From contig NZ_JABGCJ010000006.1 of assembly GCF_019799965.1 (NCBI RefSeq), forward strand, positions 62,001 through 126,000: a stretch of DNA of 64,000 bases. The letters are read 5' to 3'. Positions 50,933-58,847 of the stretch are shown piece after piece; within the stretch, counting starts at the first letter, position 1; each line of letters starts with the position of its first letter. The translations under genes and the position numbers were made by a program. Under the pieces are notes generated by a model. The model was not told the DNA's origin, searched no databases, and saw nothing but the letters and a program-made list of their open reading frames with translations. The DNA comes from Modestobacter italicus. GTDB taxonomy: Bacteria > Actinomycetota > Actinomycetes > Mycobacteriales > Geodermatophilaceae.

Positions 50933-51721
50933 TCAGCCCCCCGCTGCCAGGTCGACCGCTTCCCCCATCGGCAACCACCGGACCCGCTGCCGGACGTCGT
51001 CCGGCGCACCTGCCAGCGCGCGCTCGATCCCGGCGCGGCCCTGCACGAAGTGACTCCAGCCCTCGTAGTGCACCGGCACGACGGTGCGGGCGTCGAGCAG
51101 CCCGCACAGCTGCACCGCCTGCCGGCCGGTCATCGAGTACCGCAGCGGGCCGGTGACCGGGAAGCGCACGCCGCCGAGGTGCAGCACCGCGGTGTCCACC
51201 CGGAGCCGCTGGGCCACCTGACGCAGCCCGGGGAACAGCACGGTGTCCCCGGTGATCCACACCAGACCGTCGTGCTGACCGGCCCGGCGGACGACGAAGC
51301 CGACGACGTCCCCGGCGACTGGCCGGCTCAGCGGCGGGCCGTGCCGGGCCGGCGTCGCCACCACCTCCAACGACGGTCGGCCGGGCCCCGTCAGCACCGT
51401 CGTCTCGCCGGGCCGCAGGCCCCGCGCGCCGGCGCCCAGCCGCGCGGCACCGGGAGCGGTCGTCACCACGACCGGCACCGACGAGAGCAGCGCCCGACCG
51501 GCGTCGTCCAGGTTGTCGGCGTGGTGGTCGTGGGTGAGCAGGACGGCGTCCACGGCTCCCAGCTCGGCCGCCGGAACGGCCGGGCCGGTCACCTTCCGCG
51601 AGCTCGTGCCCCAGCCGAACCGGTAGCGGCGACCCGGCAGGTCGAAGGTCGGGTCGGTGACCAGCCGCCAGCCGGCGACCTCGACCAGCACGGTGGGCCC
51701 GCCGACGTGGGTCAGCCTCAC
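50933..51721 (-). CDS. MBL-fold metallo-hydrolase (UlaG-like)
   Basis: This is a 262-residue metallo-beta-lactamase-fold hydrolase. It has the N-terminal H-V-G-G-P-T-V-L-V-E, then T-D-P-T-F-D, and the metal motif L-L-T-H-D-H-H-A-D-N-L-D (the H-x-H-x2-D-N variant common in UlaG-like proteins). Later ligands include H-G-P-P, G-D-T-V-L-F and V-P-V-H-Y-E-G-W. The GTG start overlaps the hydrolase stop in G-T-G-A, so the two are translationally coupled. It may act on a lactone or phosphodiester. Confidence 0.9.
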   Translation of the reverse strand: MRLTHVGGPTVLVEVAGWRLVTDPTFDLPGRRYRFGWGTSSRKVTGPAVPAAELGAVDAVLLTHDHHADNLDDAGRALLSSVPVVVTTAPGAARLGAGARGLRPGETTVLTGPGRPSLEVVATPARHGPPLSRPVAGDVVGFVVRRAGQHDGLVWITGDTVLFPGLRQVAQRLRVDTAVLHLGGVRFPVTGPLRYSMTGRQAVQLCGLLDARTVVPVHYEGWSHFVQGRAGIERALAGAPDDVRQRVRWLPMGEAVDLAAGG

Positions 51722-52554
51722 TGCGCCCCGGTGGCCATCGGGCGGTCGCCGCTCACGTGCGCCAGTGCCCAGTCCAGCACCTCGTCGGCGATCCGCTCCC
51801 AGCCCGGCTGAGCCGGCAGCAGGTGGGCGTAGCCCGGGTACTCGCGGTGCTCGGTCACGGTGTCACCGCGGTAGTGCGCCGCGTTGGAGCGCTGCACGGA
51901 CGGCGGCATGATGTGGTCCTCGCTGCCGGAGACGAACAGCAGCGGCGGACGCGCGGCGTTGTGGTAGTCGACGTGGGCGTCCTGCGGGCCGGGCATGAAG
52001 TTGGCCAGCACCGAGCTCCACAGGATCGAACCGGGCGCCGGGATGGCGTAGCGCTGGTGGAGCCGCCGCGACTCCTCGGCGTCGAAGGTGTTGGTGAATG
52101 CGTAGTGCCACTGCTCCTCGGTGAGCGGGACGGCGCGGTGCCGGTTGGCCGGGTTCTTGAACGCCGTCCACGTGGAGCGGAGCTGCGAGAGCGGCAGCAC
52201 CCGCACCCCCTCGGTGGGCGCGGAGTTGAGCGCCACGCCGACGGCACCGAACCCGCGGTCCAGCAGGAGCTGGGTGATGGTGCCGCCGGCGGAGTGACCG
52301 ATGAGCACCGGCGGACGGTCGAGGGCACCGATCACGCCGGCCAGGTGCTCGACGATCTGCGGGAGCGTGACCTGCGCGATCGGCGTCGGGTCGGCGTTCA
52401 GCGCCTCGACCTCCACCTCGAAGCCGGGGTAGGCCGGGGTGAGCACCCGGAGGCCGCGCGCCTCGTAGTGGGCCTTCCAGCCCTCCCAGCTGCGTGGGGT
52501 CACCCAGAAGCCGTGGATCAGGACGACGGTGTCGGGGGCGGACGGCGCGGTCAT
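51718..52554 (-). CDS. Alpha/beta hydrolase
   Basis: This is a 278-residue serine hydrolase. The oxyanion motif V-L-I-H-G-F-W is near residue 12-18, and the nucleophile elbow G-H-S-A-G-G is near 100. The acid is in V-S-G-S-E-D-H-I-M, and the last histidine is in P-G-Y-A-H-L. The ATG at 52554 has GAGGAG 6 nt upstream. It is the first gene of a two-gene unit with the MBL enzyme and is divergent from an AraC regulator. Together they likely break down a small ester or lactone. Confidence 0.92.
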   Translation of the reverse strand: MTAPSAPDTVVLIHGFWVTPRSWEGWKAHYEARGLRVLTPAYPGFEVEVEALNADPTPIAQVTLPQIVEHLAGVIGALDRPPVLIGHSAGGTITQLLLDRGFGAVGVALNSAPTEGVRVLPLSQLRSTWTAFKNPANRHRAVPLTEEQWHYAFTNTFDAEESRRLHQRYAIPAPGSILWSSVLANFMPGPQDAHVDYHNAARPPLLFVSGSEDHIMPPSVQRSNAAHYRGDTVTEHREYPGYAHLLPAQPGWERIADEVLDWALAHVSGDRPMATGAQ

Positions 52555-52735
52555 GGCGTTCTCCTCGCGGTCGGGATCGTGGTGGCAGCGACCCTGGCAG
52601 CGCGTCCCCACCCCGGATCGGCCGTGCCTGCACGCCTGTGGTCCGTACGTGCCACGACACCTTCCCGACCGCGCGCCCCTCTGCCACGCTCGGCCGCGAC
52701 CCGACGAGGGACGTCGCCGGCCCTGGGGGCCCCTG

Positions 52736-53686
52736 ATGTTGCTGCTGGACACTCACGACCTCCCACGCGCCGACCGCGTGGAGGCCTTCCGCGTCGCCAT
52801 GCAGGAGGCCTCGGTGCCCTGCCGCGTGGACCACCGGACGCCACCGGAGCGGATGTACGCGCGGATGCACCTGTTCCCCCTCGGCCGGGCGTCGGTCTTC
52901 AACACGGACGCCTCGGCGTTCGGCCTGATCCGGACCGCGCGGCACGTGCGCCGGGAGAGCCCGGCGGTCGTCGTGCTGGCGTTCCAGGCCGAGGGCCGCG
53001 GCGAGTTCAGCCAGCTCGGGCACGAGCAGCTGGTGCAGGGCCGCGACCTGATGCTGGTCGACCTCACCGCGCCGTACTCGTTCGGCTGTTCGGTGGGCGG
53101 GGGCTCCCGGTCGTTCCAGGTGCTGCACGACCAGCTCGGCCTGCCGGTGGACGTCGTCCGGCGCGCGTCGCCACGGCTGCGGGCCAGCCGGCTGCACGGT
53201 CTGGTCCGGACCCATCTGGGGCAGGTCTGCACCCGGGCCGGAGAACTGTCGGGCGATCCCGGCGCGACCACCCTCGGGACGGCGACGGTCGAGTTGCTGC
53301 GGGCGCTGATCGTGTCGGCCGCCGGCGACCCCCGGCTCACCGGTCCGGTGCGCGACCAGACGCTGCTGACCCGGGTGCGCACGCACATCGGCCAGCACCT
53401 GACCGACCCGCACCTGACACCGGAGTCGATCGCCGGCGCCCACGCGGTGTCGGTGCGCCACCTCTACCGGGTGTTCAGCGACGCCGGCCTGAGCCTCGAA
53501 CAGGAGGTCATCGGGCAGCGCCTGGAGCTTGCCCGCGCCCAGCTGGCGTCGCCCGCCGGCCGCCGCCGGTCGATCGCCGCGGTCGCGCGCTCCGCGGGCT
53601 TCGTCGACCCCAGCCACTTCGGCCGGCGGTTCAGGCTGGCCTACGGCGTCACCCCACGGGAGTGGCAGCGGTGCCCCAGGGGCTGA
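52736..53686 (+). CDS. AraC-family transcriptional regulator
   Basis: This is a 316-residue regulator. The N-terminal half is a cupin-like binding domain (A-R-M-H-L-F-P-L-G-R-A-S-V-F). The C-terminal AraC domain spans about 210-316 with two helix-turn-helices: L-T-P-E-S-I-A-G-A-H-A-V-S-V-R-H-L-Y-R and S-I-A-A-V-A-R-S-A-G-F-V, then the D-P-S-H-F-G-R-R-F end. An upstream in-frame start at 52529 would overlap the divergent hydrolase; ATG 52736, with GGGGG just upstream, is preferred. It likely controls the hydrolase/MBL unit. Confidence 0.92.
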   Translation: MLLLDTHDLPRADRVEAFRVAMQEASVPCRVDHRTPPERMYARMHLFPLGRASVFNTDASAFGLIRTARHVRRESPAVVVLAFQAEGRGEFSQLGHEQLVQGRDLMLVDLTAPYSFGCSVGGGSRSFQVLHDQLGLPVDVVRRASPRLRASRLHGLVRTHLGQVCTRAGELSGDPGATTLGTATVELLRALIVSAAGDPRLTGPVRDQTLLTRVRTHIGQHLTDPHLTPESIAGAHAVSVRHLYRVFSDAGLSLEQEVIGQRLELARAQLASPAGRRRSIAAVARSAGFVDPSHFGRRFRLAYGVTPREWQRCPRG

Positions 53687-53806
53687 ACCGGGCCGGCTCG
53701 GTGGACGAGCAGCCGGTGTCGCCCAGTACTGCGACCTCATGACGATCTCCGCCCACGCTTGACCCGGACGCAGCACCTTCGGGACGTTGGAGGGGCGAGG
53801 TACCAC

Positions 53807-53859
53807 CCCTGACCGGCCGCCGCGCGGCCCGACGACGCACTGCGCGCGCCCGGTCAGGG
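53807..53859 (+). other. Long stem-loop between the AraC and HesB-like genes
   Basis: A 10-bp perfect stem (53807-53816 with 53850-53859) closes a 33-nt GC-rich interior that can fold further. It lies 120 bp after the AraC stop and 28 bp before the HesB-like ATG, so it could be a terminator or a leader structure. Confidence 0.4.
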
Positions 53860-53887
53860 CACCCCGACACCGAGAGGAACCTCCACC

Positions 53888-54172
53888 ATGCTCACGTTGA
53901 CCCCGCAGGCGGCCACCGCGATCCGCGGCATCCTCGACCAGACGGAGCTGCCCGACCAGGGCGGGTTGCGGATCGCCGACGACCCGTCCGGGCAGTCCCT
54001 GGCACTGGGCCTGGCCGCGGTGCCGGCCGAGGACGACCAGGTCGTCGACCAGGACGGCGTCCGGGTGTTCCTGGACCCGAAGGCCGCGACGCTGCTGGAC
54101 GACAAGACCCTCGACGCCGTCCCGGACCCCTCCGGCAAGGTGCAGTTCGGGATCGCCGACTCCGCCGGCTGA
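53888..54172 (+). CDS. HesB/IscA-like protein lacking cysteines
   Basis: This is a 94-residue protein with the HesB/IscA layout: M-L-T-L-T-P-Q-A-A-T-A-I-R at the start, a beta-rich middle and V-F-L-D-P-K-A-A-T-L-L near 60, where IscA has V-D-x3-A-x2-L. All three iron-sulfur ligand cysteines of A-type carriers are absent; there is no cysteine in the whole protein. It can therefore not act as a classical cluster carrier. The ATG has GAGAGGA just upstream. It stands alone between the AraC gene and a strong terminator. Confidence 0.78.
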   Translation: MLTLTPQAATAIRGILDQTELPDQGGLRIADDPSGQSLALGLAAVPAEDDQVVDQDGVRVFLDPKAATLLDDKTLDAVPDPSGKVQFGIADSAG

Positions 54173-54186
54173 CCGCCGGACCCGCA

Positions 54187-54231
54187 CGACGACCGCCCCG
54201 CCCCGGCCCCGCCGGCGCGGGGCGGTCGTCG
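54187..54231 (+). terminator. 14-bp-stem terminator hairpin
   Basis: A perfect stem (54187-54200 with 54218-54231) lies 15 bp after the HesB-like stop codon. Confidence 0.72.
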
Positions 54232-54526
54232 TTCCCGGACCCGGCCCAGCCGTGGTCACCCGCTCACGCACCGTTCGGGCACGCGCGACCGACGGCAGAT
54301 GGCCGGACCACCGACCGCGCCGTCCGACACGCCGACCGCCGCCGAGGGGTCGTTCGAGGCCCTGCAGGTCGGCTTCGGCGAGTCGTGTCGCGGCCGGCAA
54401 CGGGCGGTCTCGTTTCGACGTCTGCAGCACCCGATCCGGCCACCAGCGGGGTCCCGGAAGGCCGCTTACGGTCGTGCCGCCCGCCGGGTTCGAGACGTCA
54501 CCGCCCGTGGTGACGACCCGCCGGGC
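54232..54526. other. Intergenic region before the riboswitch
   Basis: I see no gene in this stretch. A TACGGT -10-like element at 54467-54472 could start the riboswitch RNA near 54480. A small 7-bp hairpin lies at 54496-54515. Confidence 0.5.
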
Positions 54527-54672
54527 ACCGCCGAACCGGGCGGCCGCTGAGACACCGGCGGCACGATCGCCCGGGCCGGGGACCCATCGCAGTTCTGGGG
54601 TGAAGCGCGAGCCAGCACGGTCGCGCCGGGCGAGTTCCCCGCCCGAACCCGTCAGCTAACTCGGTAGGCGGT
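54527..54672 (+). ncRNA. c-di-AMP riboswitch (ydaO-yuaA class)
   Basis: The conserved cores are all in order: C-C-G-C-C-G-A-A-C at the 5' end, GGGGACCCA (54579-54587), TGGGGTGAA (54596-54604) and the highly conserved 3' block GAACCCGTCAGCTAAC followed by TCGGTAGGCGG. The P1 arms CCGCC and GGCGG close the domain. It ends 27 bp before an NlpC/P60 wall hydrolase, a classical target in actinobacteria. Binding of c-di-AMP should turn expression off. Confidence 0.9.
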
Positions 54673-54699
54673 CGAGGAGAACCAGGAGACACGTCGTCC

Positions 54700-55221
54700 A
54701 TGACGACCATGCACACCTCGCCCCGCCGCTCCCCCCGAGCCGGACGGCGGGCGCTGATCGCTCTGCTCACCGGCGCGGGAGTCGTGCTCACCCCGCTGAC
54801 CGCGCAGGCCGCGGCCGGTGGCGGCGCCCCGCCGGTGGCCGCTCCGGTGGCCCCCGTCGTCGCCCCGAACGTCGCGGCCCAGGTGGCCGTCGACACCGCG
54901 CTCGCCCAGCAGGGCAAGCCCTACGTGTGGGCCGGCGCCGGCCCGAACTCCTACGACTGCTCGGGCCTGACCCAGTACGCCTTCGCCGCGGCCGGCGTCT
55001 CGCTGCCGCACTCCTCGCGGATGCAGTCGACGATGGGCACGCCCGTTGCCCGGGCCGACCTGCAGCCCGGTGACCTGGTGTTCTTCTACGACCCGGTGGG
55101 TCACGTGGGCATGTACATCGGCAACGGCCAGATGGTGCACGCGCCGACCAGCGGCGACGTCGTCCGGATCGCCGACGTCGACCAGATGTGGGGCTACCAC
55201 TCCGCCCGCCGGCTGGTCTGA
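54700..55221 (+). CDS. NlpC/P60 (C40) cell-wall hydrolase
   Basis: This is a 173-residue exported peptidase that cuts peptidoglycan stem peptides. The signal sequence (about 1-40, A-L-I-A-L-L-T-G-A-G-V-V-L) precedes an Ala/Pro spacer and the catalytic domain: G-K-P-Y-V-W-A-G-A-G-P, nucleophile in Y-D-C-S-G-L-T, the first His in V-G-H-V-G-M-Y-I-G and a second His in M-V-H-A-P. There is no SH3 or LysM domain. ATG at 54709 is an alternative start. It is controlled by the upstream c-di-AMP riboswitch. Confidence 0.93.
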   Translation: MTTMHTSPRRSPRAGRRALIALLTGAGVVLTPLTAQAAAGGGAPPVAAPVAPVVAPNVAAQVAVDTALAQQGKPYVWAGAGPNSYDCSGLTQYAFAAAGVSLPHSSRMQSTMGTPVARADLQPGDLVFFYDPVGHVGMYIGNGQMVHAPTSGDVVRIADVDQMWGYHSARRLV

Positions 55222-55241
55222 CACCCCGGGGGTGACGGCTC

Positions 55242-55273
55242 CGCGGGTGCCCCCGGCCGGGGGCACCCGCGGT
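55242..55273. terminator. 32-bp palindromic terminator
   Basis: Two perfect 16-bp arms (55242-55257 and 55258-55273) face each other with no spacer. They lie between the convergent NlpC/P60 and PKD genes and can terminate both. Confidence 0.75.
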
Positions 55274-55275
55274 GC

Positions 55276-55878
55276 TCACCAGCGGTAGGTGCAGCTGCCG
55301 GTGGCGGTCTGGCCGGTGGCGTCGGTGACGACGGCGGTGACCTCGAAGCTGCCCGGGGTGGCGTACGTGTGCGAGAAGACGGCGGACAAGTGCTGGTCGT
55401 CGTGGGTGTAGACGTCGCCGTCGCCGTAGTCGATGGTCACCGAGTACGGCGCGGTGGCCGTGACGTCGTGGCCGAACAGCGGCGAGGCGCCCCACCCACC
55501 GGGGCAGGTGATCGCCAGCGCGGGCGCGGCCGCCACCGGGGCGACCTGCTGCGCCTGCGGGGTGGCGGGCGCGGCGTCCAGCGCCGGGTCGGCACCGGCC
55601 CCCGGCGTCCCGGCGGCGAGGACGACGGCCGCACCGAGGGTCACCGCGCCGACACCCAGCACCACCGCGCCGGCCGGGCGGCCGACGACGTGCAGGCGGT
55701 GCGCCTGGCCCCGCACCAGCGCGACCGCGCCGACGGAGGCCACGACGGCGCCGAGCACGCCCACGGCGGTGGGCAGCCCGCCGGCGATCGCGACCAGGAC
55801 GACCAGCAGCGACAGCAGCGTGCCCGCGCAGACCAGGGTGCGGTCCTGCGGTGCGGTGCCGGTGCGCTCCTGGGTCAC
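55276..55878 (-). CDS. Membrane protein with PKD-like domain
   Basis: This is a 200-residue protein. Residues 1-90 hold three hydrophobic segments (T-L-L-S-L-L-V-V-L-V-A-I-A, G-V-L-G-A-V-V-A-S-V-G-A-V-A and V-V-L-G-V-G-A-V-T-L-G-A). An Ala/Pro linker leads to an outer part of about 75 residues with the PKD pattern V-T-I-D-Y-G-D-G-D and F-S-H-T-Y-A-T-P-G-S-F-E-V-T. Two cysteines could form a disulfide. The GTG at 55878 has GAGGAG 4 nt upstream. A surface-binding role is likely; the partner is unknown. Confidence 0.78.
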   Translation of the reverse strand: MTQERTGTAPQDRTLVCAGTLLSLLVVLVAIAGGLPTAVGVLGAVVASVGAVALVRGQAHRLHVVGRPAGAVVLGVGAVTLGAAVVLAAGTPGAGADPALDAAPATPQAQQVAPVAAAPALAITCPGGWGASPLFGHDVTATAPYSVTIDYGDGDVYTHDDQHLSAVFSHTYATPGSFEVTAVVTDATGQTATGSCTYRW

Positions 55879-56016
55879 GTCACTCCTCTGCTCGAGCGCC
55901 CACTGGCGCTGCTGAGGGGAGACTGCCGACCAGTGGACCGGTGGCGGGTCAGGCCGGCGGTGTCGCGCGACGACTGGGTCGGAACCGTGCACGAGTGGCA
56001 GCTGTGACGGGGCCGG

Positions 56017-56550
56017 TCAGGCGGCCAGCGCGACGGGGGCGGGCGCTCCCCAGCCGGGCGGGAAGGGGCGGGCCCGGTCGCCCCCGCGGGCGGCGAGGAA
56101 CGGGCGGGCCAGCCGCTCCTTCTCGATCTGGTCCCAGGCGGCGAGCAGATCCGACACCCAGCGGGCGAGGGTGAGCGCACCGCTGGCCAGCGGGTCGCCG
56201 GCGGTGACCCGGGTCGGGCGCAGGGCCATCCGCGGCCAGCGCGGGGCGACCAGGCTGCGCCGGGACGACGGCAGTGCGGCCAGGTGCGCGGCGAAGGCGG
56301 CGTCCAGCGCACTGGTCTCGGCGACGATCGCCATCGCCAGGGCGCCGACGTCGGAGCCGCGACCGAACCGCGCGGCGGCCTTGTCGGTGGCGACCAGCAC
56401 GCGGCCGGTCAGCAACGTGCCGATACGAGGGTCGTCGGCCGGCAGCACCCAGGCGCCGGCCATCGTCGACTCCAGGCCGTCACCGACGCTGACGTGCCAG
56501 CCCACGACCCGGTCCTCGACCGGCTGGTCGATCACGACGATCCCGCGCAT
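56017..56550 (-). CDS. Hypothetical protein
   Basis: I do not recognise this 177-residue protein. It begins M-R-G-I-V-V-I-D-Q-P-V-E-D-R-V-V-G-W and has a mixed alpha/beta first half with A-T-D-K-A-A-A-R-F-G, then a helical second half with two tryptophans (L-A-R-W-V-S-D-L-L-A-A-W) and a basic Arg/Pro tail. There is no signal peptide or membrane segment. The ATG at 56550 has GAGGAG 6 nt upstream, which strongly supports it as a gene. Confidence 0.72.
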   Translation of the reverse strand: MRGIVVIDQPVEDRVVGWHVSVGDGLESTMAGAWVLPADDPRIGTLLTGRVLVATDKAAARFGRGSDVGALAMAIVAETSALDAAFAAHLAALPSSRRSLVAPRWPRMALRPTRVTAGDPLASGALTLARWVSDLLAAWDQIEKERLARPFLAARGGDRARPFPPGWGAPAPVALAA

Positions 56551-56690
56551 GTCGTACTCCTCGTTCCCCGATGACCACGTTCCCCGGTGATCACTCGGGT
56601 GCAGAGTGGGGCACACGGAGTCGCGGAACGCCCACGGCGCGTGGCCGTTGCCGAGTCGTCACACCACCCGGCACAGCAGTCCCACCCGGC

Positions 56691-57869
56691 TCAGCGAGCC
56701 CCGGTGCGCGCCGCCAGCTGCTCCGGGGAGAACGCCAGGTCCAGCGCCTCCCGGCCGGCGCCGAGCAGCGCGGCCTGCTGGCCGACCCGGCTCACCGCGA
56801 TCTCCAGACCGTCGGTGATCATCGGCGGGCACTGCGCGTAGATCGCCGAGCGGACGCCGGCGACGAAGGCCTCGGCGCTGCTCAGGTGCCCGCCGATGAC
56901 CAGCCGCTGCGGGTTGAAGAAGTTGAGGATGGTCGACAGCACGGTGCCGGTGCTGCCGCCCGCCTCGCGCAGCAGCTGGGTGGTCAGCGGGTGGGCGTCG
57001 CGGGCGAGGTCGAGCATCCCCTCGGTGCCCGACGAGGCGACCCCCCGCTCGGCGAGCTGCTCGACCAGCGCGGCACCGCTGGCCACCGCGTCCAGGCAGC
57101 CGACGCGCCCGCACGAGCAGGGCACCGGCGGGGCGCCGGGCACCGTGGTGTGGCTGATGTCGCCGGCGAACCCGCCGCTGCCCCGGTGCAGCTGCCCACC
57201 GACGACGACGCCGCAGCCGATGCCGGAGCCGACCTTGACGAACACCATGTCCTCGGGCGCGGACCCGCCGGCGGCGTGCTCGCCGAGCGCCATCAGGTTG
57301 GCGTCGTTCTGCACGCTCACCGGCACGTCCAGCCACTGCCGGGCGATCGCGGCGACGTCCGCGCCGTTCCAGCCGGGCATCCGGGCCGGGGAGACGACCT
57401 GGCCGGTGCGCGCGCTGACCGGCCCGGGCACGCCGACGCAGACCGCGAGCAACGGCGGGGCGTCGTCCAGGCCGGCCACGGCCTCCTCGATCGATGTGGT
57501 CACGGTGCGCAGCACGGCCTCGGGGCCGTCGGCGATCACGATGGGCAGGTGCTGCTCGGCGACCTGCCGGCCGGCGGCGTCCAGGACGGCGATGGCGGCG
57601 TGCCGCTCCCCGAGGCTCACCGCCGCGACCAGGCCGGCCGCGCCGCACATCTCCAGCCGCCGCGGCGGCCGCCCGCCGGCCGATGGCCCGCTGCCGGTCT
57701 CCACCAGCCAGCCGCGCCGGATGAGCATCTCCACCCGGGCGGCGGCGGTGGTCGCCGACAGCCCCGTCTCGCGGGCGACGTCGGCCCGGGAGGTGGCGCG
57801 GCCGAGCCGGACCAGGGACAGCACCTCGCTCGGTGAGGTGGCCGACCGGTCAGCGGCGGGGGTGGGCAT
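56691..57869 (-). CDS. ROK-family transcriptional regulator
   Basis: This is a 392-residue NagC/XylR-type regulator. Residues 15-70 are a winged helix-turn-helix (T-S-R-A-D-V-A-R-E-T-G-L-S). The ROK domain follows, with the zinc motif C-S-C-G-R-V-G-C-L-D and G-D-I-S-H-T-T. The ATP motif D-x-G-G-T is degenerate (V-S-L-G-E-R-H), so it binds sugar but should not phosphorylate it. A TTG start at 57905 would add 12 residues. It is divergent from an ABC importer operon that ends with a catalytic ROK protein, and probably regulates it. Confidence 0.92.
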   Translation of the reverse strand: MPTPAADRSATSPSEVLSLVRLGRATSRADVARETGLSATTAAARVEMLIRRGWLVETGSGPSAGGRPPRRLEMCGAAGLVAAVSLGERHAAIAVLDAAGRQVAEQHLPIVIADGPEAVLRTVTTSIEEAVAGLDDAPPLLAVCVGVPGPVSARTGQVVSPARMPGWNGADVAAIARQWLDVPVSVQNDANLMALGEHAAGGSAPEDMVFVKVGSGIGCGVVVGGQLHRGSGGFAGDISHTTVPGAPPVPCSCGRVGCLDAVASGAALVEQLAERGVASSGTEGMLDLARDAHPLTTQLLREAGGSTGTVLSTILNFFNPQRLVIGGHLSSAEAFVAGVRSAIYAQCPPMITDGLEIAVSRVGQQAALLGAGREALDLAFSPEQLAARTGAR

Positions 57870-57879
57870 GGCGGTCAGT

Positions 57880-57908
57880 GAAGCAACGGCCGTCGTCCGA
57901 AGCAACGG
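57880..57908. promoter_or_regulatory. Direct repeats in the importer control region
   Basis: GAAGCAACGG occurs at 57880-57889 and 57899-57908, 19 bp apart, between the divergent ROK regulator and importer operon. The following 50 bp are AT-rich for this genome. The repeats are candidate sites for the ROK regulator. Confidence 0.45.
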
Positions 57909-58009
57909 ATACTTACTCCGGAAGTGGAAATACTTGATGGACTTCTCGTTGTAACGATCGCCACTTAGCCTTCCTCCAACGTTCAGGGTCGATCGTGAGG
58001 AGCAGGGCG

Positions 58010-58765
58010 ATGAGCACGCCGATGGTGAGCACGCCGATGGTCCGCATGCGTGGCGTCGACAAGCACTTCGGCGACCTGCACGTGCTGCGCTCGATCGACC
58101 TGGACGTCGCCCCGCGCGAGGTGGTCGTGGTCATCGGGCCGTCCGGTTCGGGCAAGTCGACGCTGTGCCGCACGATCAACCGGCTCGAGCCGATCGACGC
58201 CGGCGAGATCCGGGTCGACGGTGAGCCGCTGCCCGAGGAGGGCCCGCAGCTGGCCCAGCTGCGCGCCGACGTCGGCATGGTCTTCCAGTCGTTCAACCTG
58301 TTCGGCCACCTGAGCGTGCTGGACAACGTGATGCTGGCGCCGCTGAAGGTGCGCCGGGTCGCCAAGGCCACCGCCCGCGCCGAGGCGATGACGCTGCTGG
58401 AGCGGGTCGGCATCGCCGACAAGGCCGACCGCTTCCCCGCCCAGCTCTCCGGCGGCCAGCAGCAGCGCGCCGCGATCGCCCGCTCGCTGGCCATGCACCC
58501 GAAGCTGATGCTCTTCGACGAGCCCACCTCGGCGCTGGACCCGGAGATGGTCAACGAGGTGCTCGAGGTGATGACCTCGCTGGCCGCCGACGGCATGACC
58601 ATGGTCGTGGTGACCCACGAGATGGGCTTCGCCCGCCGCGCCGCCGACCGCGTCGTCTTCATGGACGCCGGTCAGATCGTCGAAGAGGCCCCACCGGCGG
58701 AGTTCTTCGACGCCACCCGGAGCGAGCGCGCCCGCTCGTTCCTCTCCAACGTGCTGGCCCACTGA
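58010..58765 (+). CDS. Polar-amino-acid ABC transporter ATPase
   Basis: This is a 251-residue GlnQ/HisP-type ATPase energising uptake. Motifs are Walker [10 protein letters not shown] (about 44-52), Q-loop V-F-Q-S-F-N-L-F, signature L-S-G-G-Q-Q-Q-R, Walker [13 protein letters not shown] and H-switch T-H-E-M-G-F. ATG 58010 has GAGGAG upstream; an earlier GTG at 57995 is unlikely. It is the first gene of an operon with a binding protein, two permeases, asparaginase, CutC and a ROK kinase. Confidence 0.94.
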   Translation: MSTPMVSTPMVRMRGVDKHFGDLHVLRSIDLDVAPREVVVVIGPSGSGKSTLCRTINRLEPIDAGEIRVDGEPLPEEGPQLAQLRADVGMVFQSFNLFGHLSVLDNVMLAPLKVRRVAKATARAEAMTLLERVGIADKADRFPAQLSGGQQQRAAIARSLAMHPKLMLFDEPTSALDPEMVNEVLEVMTSLAADGMTMVVVTHEMGFARRAADRVVFMDAGQIVEEAPPAEFFDATRSERARSFLSNVLAH

Positions 58766-58847
58766 CGGCCGAGCGCACCCCGGGCAGACCTGCCCACTCC
58801 CCCGCCCGGCGCCGCTCCCCCGGCAGGGCTCACCAGAAAGGCAAGGC

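Noticed and set aside
54252-54659. Protein-coding frames in the riboswitch region
   Set aside because: They run through the c-di-AMP aptamer and have no motif or ribosome binding site.
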